NCBI GenBank assembly: GCA_029204225.1
Contig: CM055102.1
Location: forward strand, 23,033,390 to 23,097,389
DNA: 64,000 nucleotides
Direction of reading: 5' to 3'
Source: Diphasiastrum complanatum
Taxonomy: Eukaryota > Streptophyta > Lycopodiopsida > Lycopodiales > Lycopodiaceae
Shown here: in pieces, positions 1 through 10,944 of the stretch
Numbering within the stretch: the stretch's first letter is position 1
How the letters are laid out: each line of letters starts with the position of its first letter
Notes under the pieces: model-generated
Database searches by the model: none
Seen by the model: the letters and a program-made list of their open reading frames with translations, nothing else
What the model was told of the DNA's origin: nothing
Translations under genes and position numbers: made by a program

Positions 1-119
1 GATAGAAATAACCACTTCTCACTTTTCATTTCTCAAGGTATTTAGAAGTTCTCTCTCTAGCAATGCCAATTATTCATTATAATATGTTTACCTACACACA
101 CCTATCATTATTCAACACT

Positions 120-205
120 GTCCAACGGGGTTGGCTCAGTTGGTTAGCTTGACATCCAAAGTTTCTTTGGTCTCAGGTTCGAGCCTCCCCTTGGAAACCA
201 AGAAG
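120..205 (+). mobile_element. Short tRNA-derived SINE-like retroposon
   Basis: An 86-bp insert is bounded by identical 14-bp direct repeats (CATTATTCAACACT at 106-119 and 206-219), which I read as a target-site duplication. Inside are a good Pol III A box (TGGCTCAGTTGG, 132-143) and B box (GGTTCGAGCC, 176-185) at tRNA-like spacing. The acceptor and T stems do not pair well, so this is not a working tRNA gene. It has no long tail or LINE-like body, which makes it unusually short for a SINE. It may be a retroposed tRNA-like molecule. Confidence 0.72.
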
Positions 206-420
206 CATTATTCAACACTATAATATATGTGTTCCATATAGTTTAAAAGAGAGCCCAGATCAACCAGGTGTGTACATTCAATAACAAATACCTACAAGAT
301 TTTCTACCATTTCAAATACATTTCCAAATTACTTGGCTATCATATCCAAACAAATTTGGGAATAAAGTCGAATTATTAACATTTTCATCTAGAAGACTCC
401 CATCTATTACTTGGGTATAA

Positions 421-540
421 AAAGAACCTTTGTATGGTATAAAATTTCTCATAATCAACAAATCTAGATGTAATAACAAAAAAGAACCTTTGTATGGTAT
501 AAAATTTCTCATAATCAACAAATCTAGATATAATACACAT
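421..540. repeat. 60-bp tandem duplication
   Basis: Two adjacent 60-bp units start at 421 and 481. Their first 50 bases are identical and they diverge only in the last ten. No coding role is visible; short open frames here are by-products of the duplication. Confidence 0.9.
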
Positions 541-1909
541 GGTAATGAAATCCATGTCAAACAAACAAGAATGATTCAAGGTTGAGTCATAGTTACATCA
601 TATAATGACATAGTTGTTTATATTACTAGGTTGTATTTGAATTGTGACAATAAAGTCAAATTTAAATACTAGCAATTTGCAAGTTTGCGAACATCAAAAT
701 TCACCTGAATTGCTCAACTTTGTGTGGACTATAGTTTATTTTACATTGAAGTATCATAAAAGGTTGTACATGAATATATATATATATATTGAGGAGCAAT
801 ACAAGTGTTGGGCACCACATAACTTTCAATACTTTTAGAGATTGTGATTGCATGGAATAGATTGTAGTATATGTCATTTCATGCTAGCAAAATCATTTTA
901 ACATATAGCAACACTGAATTTTTTTTTATCACAATTAGTCTTATATTTGATAAATTTCTCATTCCACAATGATAATATAAGTGATTAAATATAAAAACAA
1001 TGCTCAATCTTTCAAGCTCATAGTAGCAAGTAGAGCATATTTTTTTTGACTTTTAAACATTTTAAGCTCGACAACATTGCAAATTATTTGTCATGTTTAT
1101 GTAATTATTTATAGATTCTTTATGAGAATTGGTTTTGGCCTTGTCTTGTAAAGAGATGAATGTGTTCAAGTTGGTCAAAGAAGCTTGTGAAGAAGTCAAC
1201 ATTCAAGAAAGTGGGATTTTTTAGTAGATGATAGATGTTTTCAAGTTTGAGTGTTTTTTCATTTTTATTCTCAAGAGAGAAGAAATTAAAAATTGTTTTT
1301 GGGGCTTGCATTGCCAACTAAAAGTACTAAAAATTGTATGTGTTTCCATAATGGGAAAAAAATCTCAAAAGTCCAAAAAATTTCATAACACTAGCATAAT
1401 TCATTAGATCCTAAAATAAGTTCGTTTGAAATTTAGGGGAAGAAATGGTAGTAGGAAGCTCCAATCAATATTGTCAACATATTTATGATGACTAGATTCA
1501 GTCTGCACTTGTCGAATTAAGGAGAGAGCATTAGGGATTTCAAACATGCATAATAAATCTTTTCGAATGTTTAAAAAACAATTTCGGGCCAAAAACATAT
1601 GCACATGTGTCATCATGTCCTTAAAAAAGCTCTTGCTTTGTTGATAGATGGAACTTTGAATTCTAGCCAACGTATTTGTCGTCTATTAATGTGGATAGGA
1701 ACTCACAAGAAGTTAAAAATTCGTTGTCTCAACACTAGAGTTATACCAAAATTCACACAAAAGTGTGCAAATATTTAAAGAAAAAATCATTTTTCTCATG
1801 TATACCCTACAACTAAAGTCTACCAATAAAGACTTTACAATTGTAATGTGTTGAATAGCGTAAAATGACAAAGTTGATTATAAATCATGAGTCAATTGAT
1901 TTTACAATG
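541..1909. other. A+T-rich stretch with no recognisable gene
   Basis: Short open frames occur on both strands, including two minus-strand ones near 1120-1317 and 1404-1670. None shows a motif I recognise. I see no RNA gene or LTR boundary here. Confidence 0.5.
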
Positions 1910-2600
1910 ATGTCCTTTTTCATGAGAGTTGGTTTTACACAAGATTCACATAGTCCTTGTGCTTGCCAAGTTGGGTAAGCACACTACTATAGCAAATTCA
2001 ATTGCATCCATACGTACATGGATTGTAACTTAATAGTCTGGTGCTCATTAGATGGGAACTATGATTGATGCATTCTTGATGGTGTTGAAGCTTCTCAAAG
2101 CTTTTTGGTCCATTTGGAAATCATTGTGAATCTCTAAATTGGTCCTGTTGATATTAAAAGATTCAAAATAAATTGTCAAATAGTAATTAGCGAGGCCCAA
2201 AAAAGTGTCGACTAACCTAACATATTGTGGTAAAGGTGATAAGAGAATGAACTTTGTCTTTTGATTTGGATCTATAGCTATTCCTTCAAATGATAATATG
2301 TGGATTCGTACTGCTACATATGTGACCCAAATTTGGCATTTTACTAGATTTAAGATGATTCCATATTTTCTACATTGAATAGTCCTTTTTTAAAACATTC
2401 TTGGTGTCTCTTACATGATAAATGTCTACAAAGGTCATCAAGAAAGATCTCTAGAAACTCCTAATGTTATTTATTCTCAAGGTGTTGGCAAGTTATTTGA
2501 TTCTCTTTTGGAACTAAGGCAGCGTACCATAGTGAGAACCTCAAAGTGTGACCAATGGCAGCTTAATAAGGCAGAGGCATTCTTGCATCCATTAAATGTT
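1910..2600 (-). pseudogene. Decayed Ty3/Gypsy RT to RNase H fragment
   Basis: Read on the minus strand across several frameshifts, this stretch follows the order of a Gypsy reverse transcriptase. It has FLDDL, the catalytic xxDD motif (2431-2457), then KCQIWVTY (about 2320-2350), then a connection block resembling the FLG-x-x-NYY motif of Gypsy RTs. Remnants of an RNase H start (LTQLGKHKDY-like) follow towards 1910. It repeats the domain order of the better preserved element at 2938-3939 but is much more diverged, so it is a separate insertion or an old rearranged copy. No intact frame remains. Confidence 0.7.
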
Positions 2601-2645
2601 TTTAATATAAAAGGGATAATATTTCAATGGATTTTTTTAGTGGGA

Positions 2646-4463
2646 TTACCAAGGACAAATGAGGAACTGAGTGATCTCCTCAGCCCATAGGGGTGTGGCA
2701 TCGATCTGAAAATGGCATGCATTAGGAAGATCATCGTTGACTGGTGCCGTTGCTTTTTCAGCACTTGGTAGTCTAGAAAGGTGATCCGCCATAAAATGTT
2801 GGGACCCTTTTCGAATGACTATACGGAAATTAAATTCCTCCAAAATTAGTAGCCATTGAGCTATTCGTCTCGTCTTACAAGAATTATTAACAATATATAG
2901 GAGTGCTTGATGGTCTGTGTAGAAAGCAAAGTCTGGCCTAATAATAATGTCGTAGTTGTTGTACCACATAGACCATTGCCAATGCTTCTCTCTCGGTAGT
3001 GGTATAGTTTACTTCAGCAGGCACCAGTTGCCTGCTTAAGAAACATATGGGAAAGTCCTTACCATACTTGTCCGGTTGTGCAAGAAGACCCCCAATGGCA
3101 CACTTACTTGCGTCAGTATGCACATGGAATTCTTTCATGTAATCTGGCGAGCGGAGTATGGGAGCCATTGTGAGTGCTGTCTTCAACTCCTCAAAGGCCT
3201 TAATTCGTTCTTCGGTCCAGCGAGGATCTACCACAACTAAATAAATGAGACGTGCCTTGCCGACATAGTCGATTATAAAGATGCGATAGTAGTTGGTATG
3301 ACCGAGGAAGACATATACTTCCTTCATTGTTGTAGGTAGGGGCATGTCCATGATAACCTTGATTTTTGACGGGTCGGTAGAAATACCATCCTTTGATATT
3401 ACATGCCCGAGTACAACCCCGTGGGTGACCCATATTTGGCATTTATCAAGGTTTAGTGAGATGCAGAACCTACAACAACGAATGAAGATTTTCTCCAAGG
3501 TGTCTAGGTGCGTAGCAGCGGAAGAATGTACACCTAGATCGTCCAGATAAATCTCCACGACCTGATGTAACAGATCTTGAAAGGCCAGTTGCATGACCTG
3601 TTGGAATGTTGAGGGGGCGTTACATAAGCCAAAAGGCATAACGTTATAAGCGTAAACGCCGCTCTCTGTGGCAAAAGCCATTTTATGTTTATCTTCACGG
3701 GCTATTTGAACAAGGAAATAGCTGTTAAACCCATCCAAGAAGCTGAAAGCTTCAGCTCCTGCCATTTCCTCTAATATTTGGGTCGTTAGGGGCAAGGGAA
3801 AATGGTCTTTCTTCGTAACCGCATTAAGGTTCTTGAAATCAACACAGATACGAAGCTTGCCATTTTTCTTGGGTACAACCACAATGGGTGATACCCAATC
3901 AGTATGTTGGACTTCATAAATGAAGCCAACATCCAGCAATTTTTTAATATCTTCGTCAATCCTCTCACGATAGCTGAGTTACTGTGGTAAGGTTTAGCCC
4001 TAACAGGCTTAGCATTGTCTTCTAGAGGAATCCGATGTACTAATATTTCAGGGGAGATTCCTTTCATTTTGGTATAATTCCATGCAAATACATCCTTGTA
4101 TTTGCGTAATAAAGTCTCTAGATCAGATAGTTGAGTTGATGACAAATGTGCACCAACATGAACTATTCGATCTATGTCCTCGTCAGGATCTTTAAGGTTT
4201 AGTGGAATTGTCTTAGTGGGTCCTTCAAAGGAATTGGAACTTGGTGTAGGTTCCCAATGTGGTTGCGATAACTGGATAACAACTTCATCCAGTGTAAAGT
4301 CTTTGAACTTCTGTGGAAGATCGAAAGGTGGGTCCACAAAATGTTCTGGCACTTTAGGAATCATTTGAGGTGATTCTTTCTCAGACGTGGAAGCTTTGTC
4401 GCAGTGTTTGTTGTCTGTCCCCTCTGACAAGGGCTTGATTGGCTGTTTAAGCTTTTCATGCAT
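2646..4463 (-). pseudogene. Gypsy A reverse transcriptase and RNase H
   Basis: Three overlapping or adjacent frames cover this stretch. The upstream frame (4463-3786) has the RT entry block around FAWNYTKMKGISPE and VHRIPL. The middle frame (3939-2938) carries VPKKNGKLR, MPFGLCNAPSTFQ and the catalytic YLDD (3538-3549), then the thumb and connection and the RNase H start (FHVHTDASKCAIG). The last frame (2969-2646) holds TDHQALLYIVN and DHLSRL, the RNase H end. Frameshifts near 3940 and 2950 break one original polyprotein. It copies genomic RNA into DNA and removes the RNA strand. Integrase would follow but is absent. Confidence 0.9.
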
Positions 4464-5750
4464 CTATTTTTGTCGCTCGGTTAATTTTGTATCAATAATG
4501 TTATTTTTTTGTAACCAAGGTTTTTGTGGTTTTTGAATGGGTGGTGTTGTGGTCTCACTTACCATATCGTCGTCGATTGTATCCCAGACTTCATCGAGAT
4601 ACACGTCCCAAGTATATACCGTGGTTTTGGGCCTATATGCTTGTGTGTTTGGTACTTTGGATGTTAGTTGGACATGAGCCAACGGTCCTGGTGACTTGAT
4701 CTCCTTAGGAATGACTTTGGACGGATAACGTTGAGCATCTAGATAGAGGAGTACATGATCATCCGTCATTTCGTCATCATCCATGGAAAGAATACCTTCT
4801 TTTGAAACATGGGCAGTAGAGACACTAGGTTCTCCTAGGCACCAGGCTATAGGAATGGGGTCTATCATCATAAGGGGGATGATGGGTGTGTCAATGTCCG
4901 TAGAAGATGGAAGAATATCTACATCTTCTGCAGCCATTTCGATACGACATCGATTGGAATCCGCATAGTCCACGGTAGCTAGTGCATGACCCCAATTGAT
5001 TATATCCGTGGTTCGTGTATAATGGCTTTCACTATCTGATTCGTCATATGTTGTAGATGACCAATCATCGTATACCTTGGCGGGCTTGACATGGCCATTT
5101 GAGTCAACTGTGACTCATTTATCGTGGTTGCCAAAGGTAGTTTTGCTGTTCTTCCAGTCTTGGACAACACTTGCCATCTGGAGCCAAGGTGTACCAAGAA
5201 GGAGTTTATACGTATTGGCATCTTCTGGTTGGTCTAAGATGACACAATCGATGATAAACTTGACACCTGCTATTCGAACTTTTATATTTGATAAATGACC
5301 AACAGGGTCGGAAACTCGTTAATCAGTCATACAAAGTTTATATCGTGGTTGATCGAGGGTATTGAAGCCCCATGACTTTGCCAATGACAAAGCCATTATA
5401 TTGATGTCTGATCCGCTATCGAGGATAGCAGATAATGCGGGATAATCTTTATACGACAAGGGCAGTGTGATGCTATTCCCCTTAGCAACACCTATATTCA
5501 TCAAATTCATAGGAATCTGAGGAATTTCAGGAATCGCTTCTAGTTTTTGCTGTTCATCAGGAATAGGAGACAACTGAAAACTACGATGGATATAATGTTG
5601 AAGTCCGGTGAAGGATTTGATAGCACTATGGAATGACATTGTGAGTTGAGCTTGCAGGAGGTCAAAAAATACTTCAAGTCCCTGGAGGGATTGCTCCTTT
5701 TCGGGGATATGAGCTGATAACGGACTGTCCGTATGTTCTTCCTCTCGCAA
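4464..5750 (-). pseudogene. Gypsy A aspartic protease and linker
   Basis: The frame 5750-5319 contains AILDSGSDINIM, the retropepsin active site (DSGS codons at 5410-5420). The next frame (5221-5000) has YKLLLGTPWLQ, which matches the conserved C-terminal strand of retropepsins. An acidic linker with no recognised domain (4973-4464) precedes the RT. The parts lie in different frames and are separated by stops near 5300 and 4985, so the protease-RT polyprotein is broken. The role is polyprotein processing, inferred from the family. Confidence 0.82.
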
Positions 5751-5827
5751 AAATTCATCTCAAAATTCGTTATATTGCCTTTGTTCCACTTTTGGGTCTG
5801 GGTAATCTTTTGGTAATGTGGAGGCCG

Positions 5828-7619
5828 TCAAATGGCTTCCATGTGGGTCAGCTGATTGTCCATGGTTTTGCTATTGTTCTTGTTGTTGGCATTGTGCTCT
5901 AGTAAGAACTCTAACAGGTTCGGATGTGATATGACGTGCTGGAAGGATCCTGTTAGGTTGTTTAGGATAGTCCTTGAAGCTGTGTTTGCAAACACAGTTG
6001 GGACATTCTGCATGGTATTGGTTTTTAGCTTTACAGTCAGCCATGAAATTTTCTGTTTCGCCACAGATAAAACAGCGGTTGCTCATGGGTCCGGTGGCGA
6101 TAGTGTAACCATCTTGGATGGCTAGCTGAGTTGCATTTTCTTGTGGTGTGGAATACTCAGCTTGTTTGAACGAGCATGAGTTGTCAGTTTGATACTATTG
6201 ATGGTTAGATGATGGAATTGATGTATCATGATGATATGATTGATTGTAGGAGTTTTCGACCATGTGTGTGTGTGCAGACTCTCGAGGATGTCTATTTTTT
6301 TGTGCTCCTAGATCATGTTGTCCTCGTGGTGGTGGTCCTAAGAGTGCCAGCTGTTGTTGAGGTTCATGTCTAGGTTGTCTGGGCAACTCTTATATATGGA
6401 TCTAGTTGTTTCGTGGTGGATAGGACGTGTGTTGTTGCTGTGAAACAAATAGTTGTCGAGGAGGTTGATAGTGTCCTCCTGACTGGTTGTGAGGCTGATT
6501 CCTCGGGTTATAAAAGTAATAAAGGGCAGTATGCCCCATAAAGTCTCAGATTTCACATTTGATCAAGGAGGTATCTGGGACTGGTTGGTATGAAGGGCAC
6601 TCATTGCCAGTGTTTGTACCTCGGCAGTGAGGGCACCACGTGTTCTCTCGTCTATGATGGATTTGGATAGTGGGTAACTGACCTAGCATCGAACTTTGGA
6701 TAGACTTAAGAGTGTTTTGAAACTCTTTTGTGAGTTTCTCCATCTGTTGTTGGTGTTGCTGATTAAGCAACTCCATTTGTGTTTTCCATAACTGTTCTCG
6801 TGTGTCATCATTTGGTCGAGCTTCTTGGACAACACGATGTGCTCTCCGTTCTCGTGGTTCCTCAACATCTGAGCCCTCGTCTTCTTCTCGAATGACATCA
6901 GACATGGCTTGTTTCAATGATGTATATTCATCATTGGAACGAAGTTCATGTCTGATCCATCGGTGAAGTCCAATGAGGAACCAAATGATGAGCATGGACT
7001 CAGTAGGTTGCTCTTGTACCTGACTTTTTAATCGTTTAAATCATTCGATATAGTCACGTACTTTTTTGTCTTTTGTCATTTTGATATTACTTAGTTTGAC
7101 AAAAGAACTTTCTATCAAGCAAAAAGGCTTGAACCGTTTGATAACTGCCACTTTCAAGAGTAACCAGTCACGTTTATCTTCACGATCAAGGTTAAAAAAC
7201 CACTCTCGTGTGCGATCGATCATGGTCATCGAGAAGAGCTGTACCATGGCCTCTGGTGATGTCTCGCCGTAGACGTCACAGGCATTCTCAAAGACTTGGA
7301 GAGATCTCTGAGGATCAGTGTTACCATCATACTTAAGTAAGTCTAGCTTTGGGGTCCGTTTTTCAGTACGTGGAACATTATTTGCGAAAGCTCCGTTTAA
7401 GTGAGCTCTTGCATGGAATGATTCGACAGCATGGAATTGTGGTCATTCATATGGAGCTTCATAACGCGTAGGTTTCCATCTGTCGAATGGGTTTGTGGAT
7501 GGCTCTTGGACTTGGGATTTCATCCGAGAATACCTGTTAAATCGAGCCTGTTCGGTAGATGGGAAGACCATCTCTAGTGGATAGTCCTCTATAGTATTCG
7601 GATCATAAGGGCGATCCAT
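5828..7619 (-). pseudogene. Gypsy A gag with zinc knuckle
   Basis: The gag start is the ATG at 7619-7617 (MDRPYDPNTIEDY). The capsid-like region follows (FENACDVYGETSPEAM, then WFFNLDREDKRDW at about 7240-7180), then a charged coiled-coil-like stretch (6995-6700). A zinc knuckle lies at 6074-6033. The knuckle reads CFICGETENFMADC, with Asn where His is expected in C-X2-C-X4-H-X4-C. At least four frame interruptions occur; one stop lies about 60 codons after the start. The start is supported by the matching start in Gypsy B (MDQQNELE..., 16732). Gag forms the virus-like particle and packages RNA. Confidence 0.85.
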
Positions 7620-9063
7620 GACAACTCGTAGATTTGTAGGATTGTGAAAATAGCTTGTGCACTCTGGTTACGGTGGATACGGTTTTCGGAATGTAGTTGT
7701 TGTGGTTTGTTACGGGTTGATTTCGGTTTGGGATGGTCGATGGAGGTCGATTATGGTGGAGGATTGCGGTTGTGGTATAGTCATTGGAAGCCGTAAGATG
7801 GCTGTGGTGACTGTCTATGAAGGTGGGGACGTTTGTTTGCGGGTTGGCAGTAGGGAAGGTTTCATAGTGGGCCGTAAGATGGCTGATGTGGTGGTCAGGA
7901 GTGGTTGATGGAGGTCGTTGAAGGTCGTAAACTGTAATATTGTGGTCTATTGTGGTTTGTGATGGTCAAGGAAGGATGTGCATCAGACGGAACTTGAGTG
8001 AGGCTCCGGCTCCGATTGAAATTTGACAGGGATCCGGCTTCGGTTGAGATTGAAAGTAGGCCGTCAGTTGAGAGGTGACTATGGCCTCCGGTTGAAATTC
8101 AAGAGCAGTGCTCCGGTTGAGATCTGAACAGAGTGCTTCGGTTGAGATCTGAGGAGAGTTCTTCGGTTGAGATCTGAGTGAAATGCTTCGGTCGAAATCT
8201 GACAGAAGTGCTTCGGTCGAGATCTGAACAGAGTGTTTAGCTCGAGATCTGAGTAGAGTGCTTTGGTCGAGATTGGACTGAACACTCCGGTTGAGATGTG
8301 AGCGACATGCTCCGGTTGAGAATTGATGGCAATGCTCCGGTCGAGTTTTGACTGAGCACTTCGATTGAGATGCGAGCAAAATGCTTCGGTTGAGAATTGA
8401 TGGCAGTGCTCCGGTCGAGTTTTGACTAAACACTCCGGTTGAGGTGCGAGCGAAATGCTCTGGTTGAGAATTGATGGCAATGCTCCGGTTGAGTTTTGAC
8501 TGAACACTCCGATTGAGGTGCGAGCGAAATGCTCCGGTTGAGAATTGATGGCAGTGCTCCGGTCGAATTTTGACTGAGCACTCCAGTTGAAATGCGAGCA
8601 AAATGCTCCGGTTGAGAATTGATGGCAGTGCCTCGGTTGAGTTTTGACTGAACACTCCGGTTGAGGTGCGAAAGAGCGCTCCGGCTGAAATTTGGATTGA
8701 AGGGTCCGGTTGAGATGTGACAGCTTCCTTCGGTCGAGATGTCAAAGAGATGTTCGTTCTAAATGTGGAGTTATGACTCCGTTCGAGTTTTGAACGATTA
8801 GCGGTGGTTGAGGTGTAATTCAGGACATGTTAGGATCGTGAAGTTGTGGTTCGGTTGAGAGGTATGAGATAATAGTACCGTCCAGACTTGAGTCGTGGAG
8901 CTTGTCGTGGTGAGGATCGTGAGACTTTGGTTGAGAAACGAGCAGGACTTCGGTAAAGACCGAAGTGATGAGCTCGGCAATGAATGTGTAGGAGCTCTCA
9001 GACGATGGTGTTGCAACACATGAGATTGAGATATGGCTTGGTTAAACATGTGTGTAGCTGTGG
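7620..9063 (-). repeat. Gypsy A leader with 24-25 bp minisatellite
   Basis: This untranslated leader between primer site and gag is strongly strand-biased; the + strand is G/T-rich near 7650-7960. From about 8080 to 8760 it consists of tandem 24-25 bp units with the core CCGGTTGAGAT or close variants. Between 8284 and 8653 three unit types alternate in a fixed order, giving five successive higher-order units of exactly 74 bp (starts 8284, 8358, 8432, 8506, 8580). The minus strand is stop-free from 8745 to 7966 (259 codons), but that frame begins only at a TTG, so I do not call a protein. Confidence 0.88.
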
Positions 9064-9073
9064 AACGGCGCCA
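9064..9073 (-). promoter_or_regulatory. Primer-binding site (tRNA-Asp type), Gypsy A
   Basis: On the minus strand this reads TGGCGCCGTT, complementary to the 3' end of plant tRNA-Asp (…AACGGCGCCA). It lies two bases inside the LTR edge, where a minus-strand DNA primer site belongs. Confidence 0.85.
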
Positions 9074-9075
9074 AA

Positions 9076-10178
9076 TATTCACAGATTCATTGAATCTGTA
9101 AACACGATTTTTCTCTTTCTTTTGTGGCTTATCTCTCTTGGATTACTTTTGTTGTTATGGTTCTTTGTGATTACTCTTCTTATTAGAACGGTTATAGAGC
9201 AGAAGTAATATTCAAGGATGCATTACGTATTTCTCATCCTGTTAGTGGGTAACTCAAATCCGATACTCAGCTACATGCATACACTAGCCATGCAACCATC
9301 TATAGCTCAAGCATATCAATGTTCAGCATAGAGAGCGATCCTACTACTAACTACTGAATCAAAGAACAATCAAGAACTAGATTAGCTACTGAAACTAAAA
9401 CAAGATTCAAGAAACAAGAAACAAGATTCATAGCAGCATTTAACAATCTAAGAATCAAGAAACACACGTTACTTGATGCCTAGATTATCCAAGAACATCA
9501 AGAACTAGAATGTCAAGACTATGCAAGATTTACACCACATTTCTAGCCTCTATTGTTTACTTGAATGCTGATTTCTACAAGATTCCACAAGCAAGAACTG
9601 AAGCTAATCCACAACTAAGCAAGAACAAGAAACAAGAACCTAGTTAATCCACAAGCAAGGAATCAAACATGCTCATAGAAATATCACTCAAGATCATTGC
9701 CATGAACAAGGAGCTTAGTGATCTTCAAGAACTCGTGGATGATCCTCTTTATTAGCTCAAGAGAACTTGAAAATACAATCAAAGCTCCCTCACAAGAGAG
9801 GGGGGCCCTTAAATAAGCAAGAAGGCTGCCCATGTGGAGCCCATGTGGCAATTCCACTAAATTAGAAATTACATGTGAAATTTGCCCTTCCACTAGAGGT
9901 CACCATCAAAAGGTGGCTCACTCTTACTATTTTAAGGGGGGTCTACATTTATTACAACTATTCAAGGAAATGTTACTAGCTCCTACATGGTCATTCCTTC
10001 TTTGGGATACACCATGTAGGCTCACATAGTTAATCACTATCTTCCTAGCTAGTATTTCCTCGGCTCTCATGCTCGGCTCTCAGCTTCTTCTGCTCTCTTC
10101 CTTCTGAGACCTCCTCGGTCATAAGTGAGAGATAACTTATGTCTCCAGCTTGGCTCGGCACTAGAGAATTGGCTAACA
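9076..10178 (-). mobile_element. 5' LTR of Gypsy A
   Basis: The inner end begins TATTCACAGATTC; the paralogous LTR of Gypsy B begins TGTTGACAGATTC, so the terminal TG has mutated. A plausible outer end is …CTAACA at 10178. A TATTTAAG box on the minus strand near 9805-9818 fits a promoter. Stretches near 9489-9570 align with 19967-20040 in the other element. The outer boundary is inferred from the terminal inverted pair only; no second LTR is available for comparison. Confidence 0.65.
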
Positions 10179-10194
10179 ATCAAGAAATTTTTTC

Positions 10195-10390
10195 ACTCAT
10201 CTTGTACCTTACAATGGATCTAGAAAGTTCATCTCCATTCCTAATGATAGTAGATGCAATGTACCAATTGGTCTTGGATCCACTAGGACTCTTAATGATG
10301 TACTTTTGTGCCCAATCGCACCATGAATCTCATTAGTGTTGGTCAAATGCTTGATGATGGCTTTCAAGTTGGAAGCATTGTAATTAAAGT
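10195..10390 (+). pseudogene. Copia protease / GAG-pre-integrase scrap
   Basis: In one frame MNLISVGQMLDDGFQVG is read from 10323, which is the typical start of the Copia GAG-pre-integrase segment. Just upstream in another frame is PIGLGSTRTLNDVLL, matching the end of the Copia protease domain. A frameshift separates them near 10305. Nothing else of this element survives nearby. Gypsy A's LTR edge abuts it, so Gypsy A may have inserted into this older Copia copy. Confidence 0.72.
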
Positions 10391-10679
10391 TTATTTGATA
10401 GTAATATCTAAATAAAGTGAAGATAAACTCAAAAAATGACCATAGCTTTATATATTTATTTGGCTTATAATAATTGTGATTTACTAAATTTAAAAAAAAA
10501 TAGTCATAGGCTACAACTAAATTGAAAGACTTAGAAAATTTGAAAGATATTCTTAGCTTAAGTTAAAGTGAATATAAACATAATATTTCTATAAGTGGAC
10601 TCTCTGGGCCTTGGCATTTTGTGAGTAAATTTTTTACGAGTTTTGTGAGTTTCTTTCTTGCCATGACTCAACAAAAAGA

Positions 10680-10944
10680 TAGCACATGGTGTGCTACATT
10701 TTTTATGCTATTACTTCAATGTTTATTATTAAGAATGTGGTTTGGTACATAGTTAAAAATTTCACAAAGTAATAAAAAATTCAAATTTAATTTTTTTTTG
10801 CAGCTCCAAAGATAGCACGTCGGCGTGCTAGGTGAGACTGTCCGAATTATTATTATTTTGTTTACTTTAGCACCCTTGCATGCTATCTTTGAAGGTTTCA
10901 AAAAAAAAAAATCTAACTAATTTACTTAGCACGCTGGCGTGCTA
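10680..10944. repeat. Four TAGCAC…GTGCTA palindromes
   Basis: Imperfect 17-18 bp palindromes start at 10680, 10813, 10868 and 10927. They share TAGCAC and (G)TGCTA arms around a variable 5-6 base centre, for example TAGCACGCTGGCGTGCTA. Three are flanked by CAAAGAT- or ATCTTTG-like bases. No coding frame spans them. They could be binding sites, hairpins or remnants of transposon termini. Confidence 0.8.

Larger units (their letters stand above)
2646..10178 (-). mobile_element. Ty3/Gypsy element A, 3'-truncated
   Basis: In minus orientation the order is LTR (10178-9076), tRNA-Asp-type primer-binding site, 1.4-kb repeat-rich leader, gag with zinc knuckle, aspartic protease, RT and RNase H. Homology then stops at 2646 against another decayed RT piece, so integrase and the 3' LTR are missing. 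The Asp-type primer site and the absence of a chromodomain suggest the Tat/Athila side of plant Gypsy elements, but I could not test this. Multiple frameshifts and stops make it non-autonomous today. Confidence 0.85.

Noticed and set aside
127-195. Functional tRNA gene
   Set aside because: A and B boxes are good, but acceptor and T stems do not pair and the insert is flanked by a target duplication; a retroposed copy fits better.
7966-8745. 259-codon protein-coding gene
   Set aside because: The frame starts only at TTG, lies in a retrotransposon leader and consists of tandem repeats; kept as a stop-free frame, not a CDS.
7966-8760. CRISPR-like array
   Set aside because: Direct repeats are adjacent 24-25 bp units without unique spacers, in a plant LTR-element leader.
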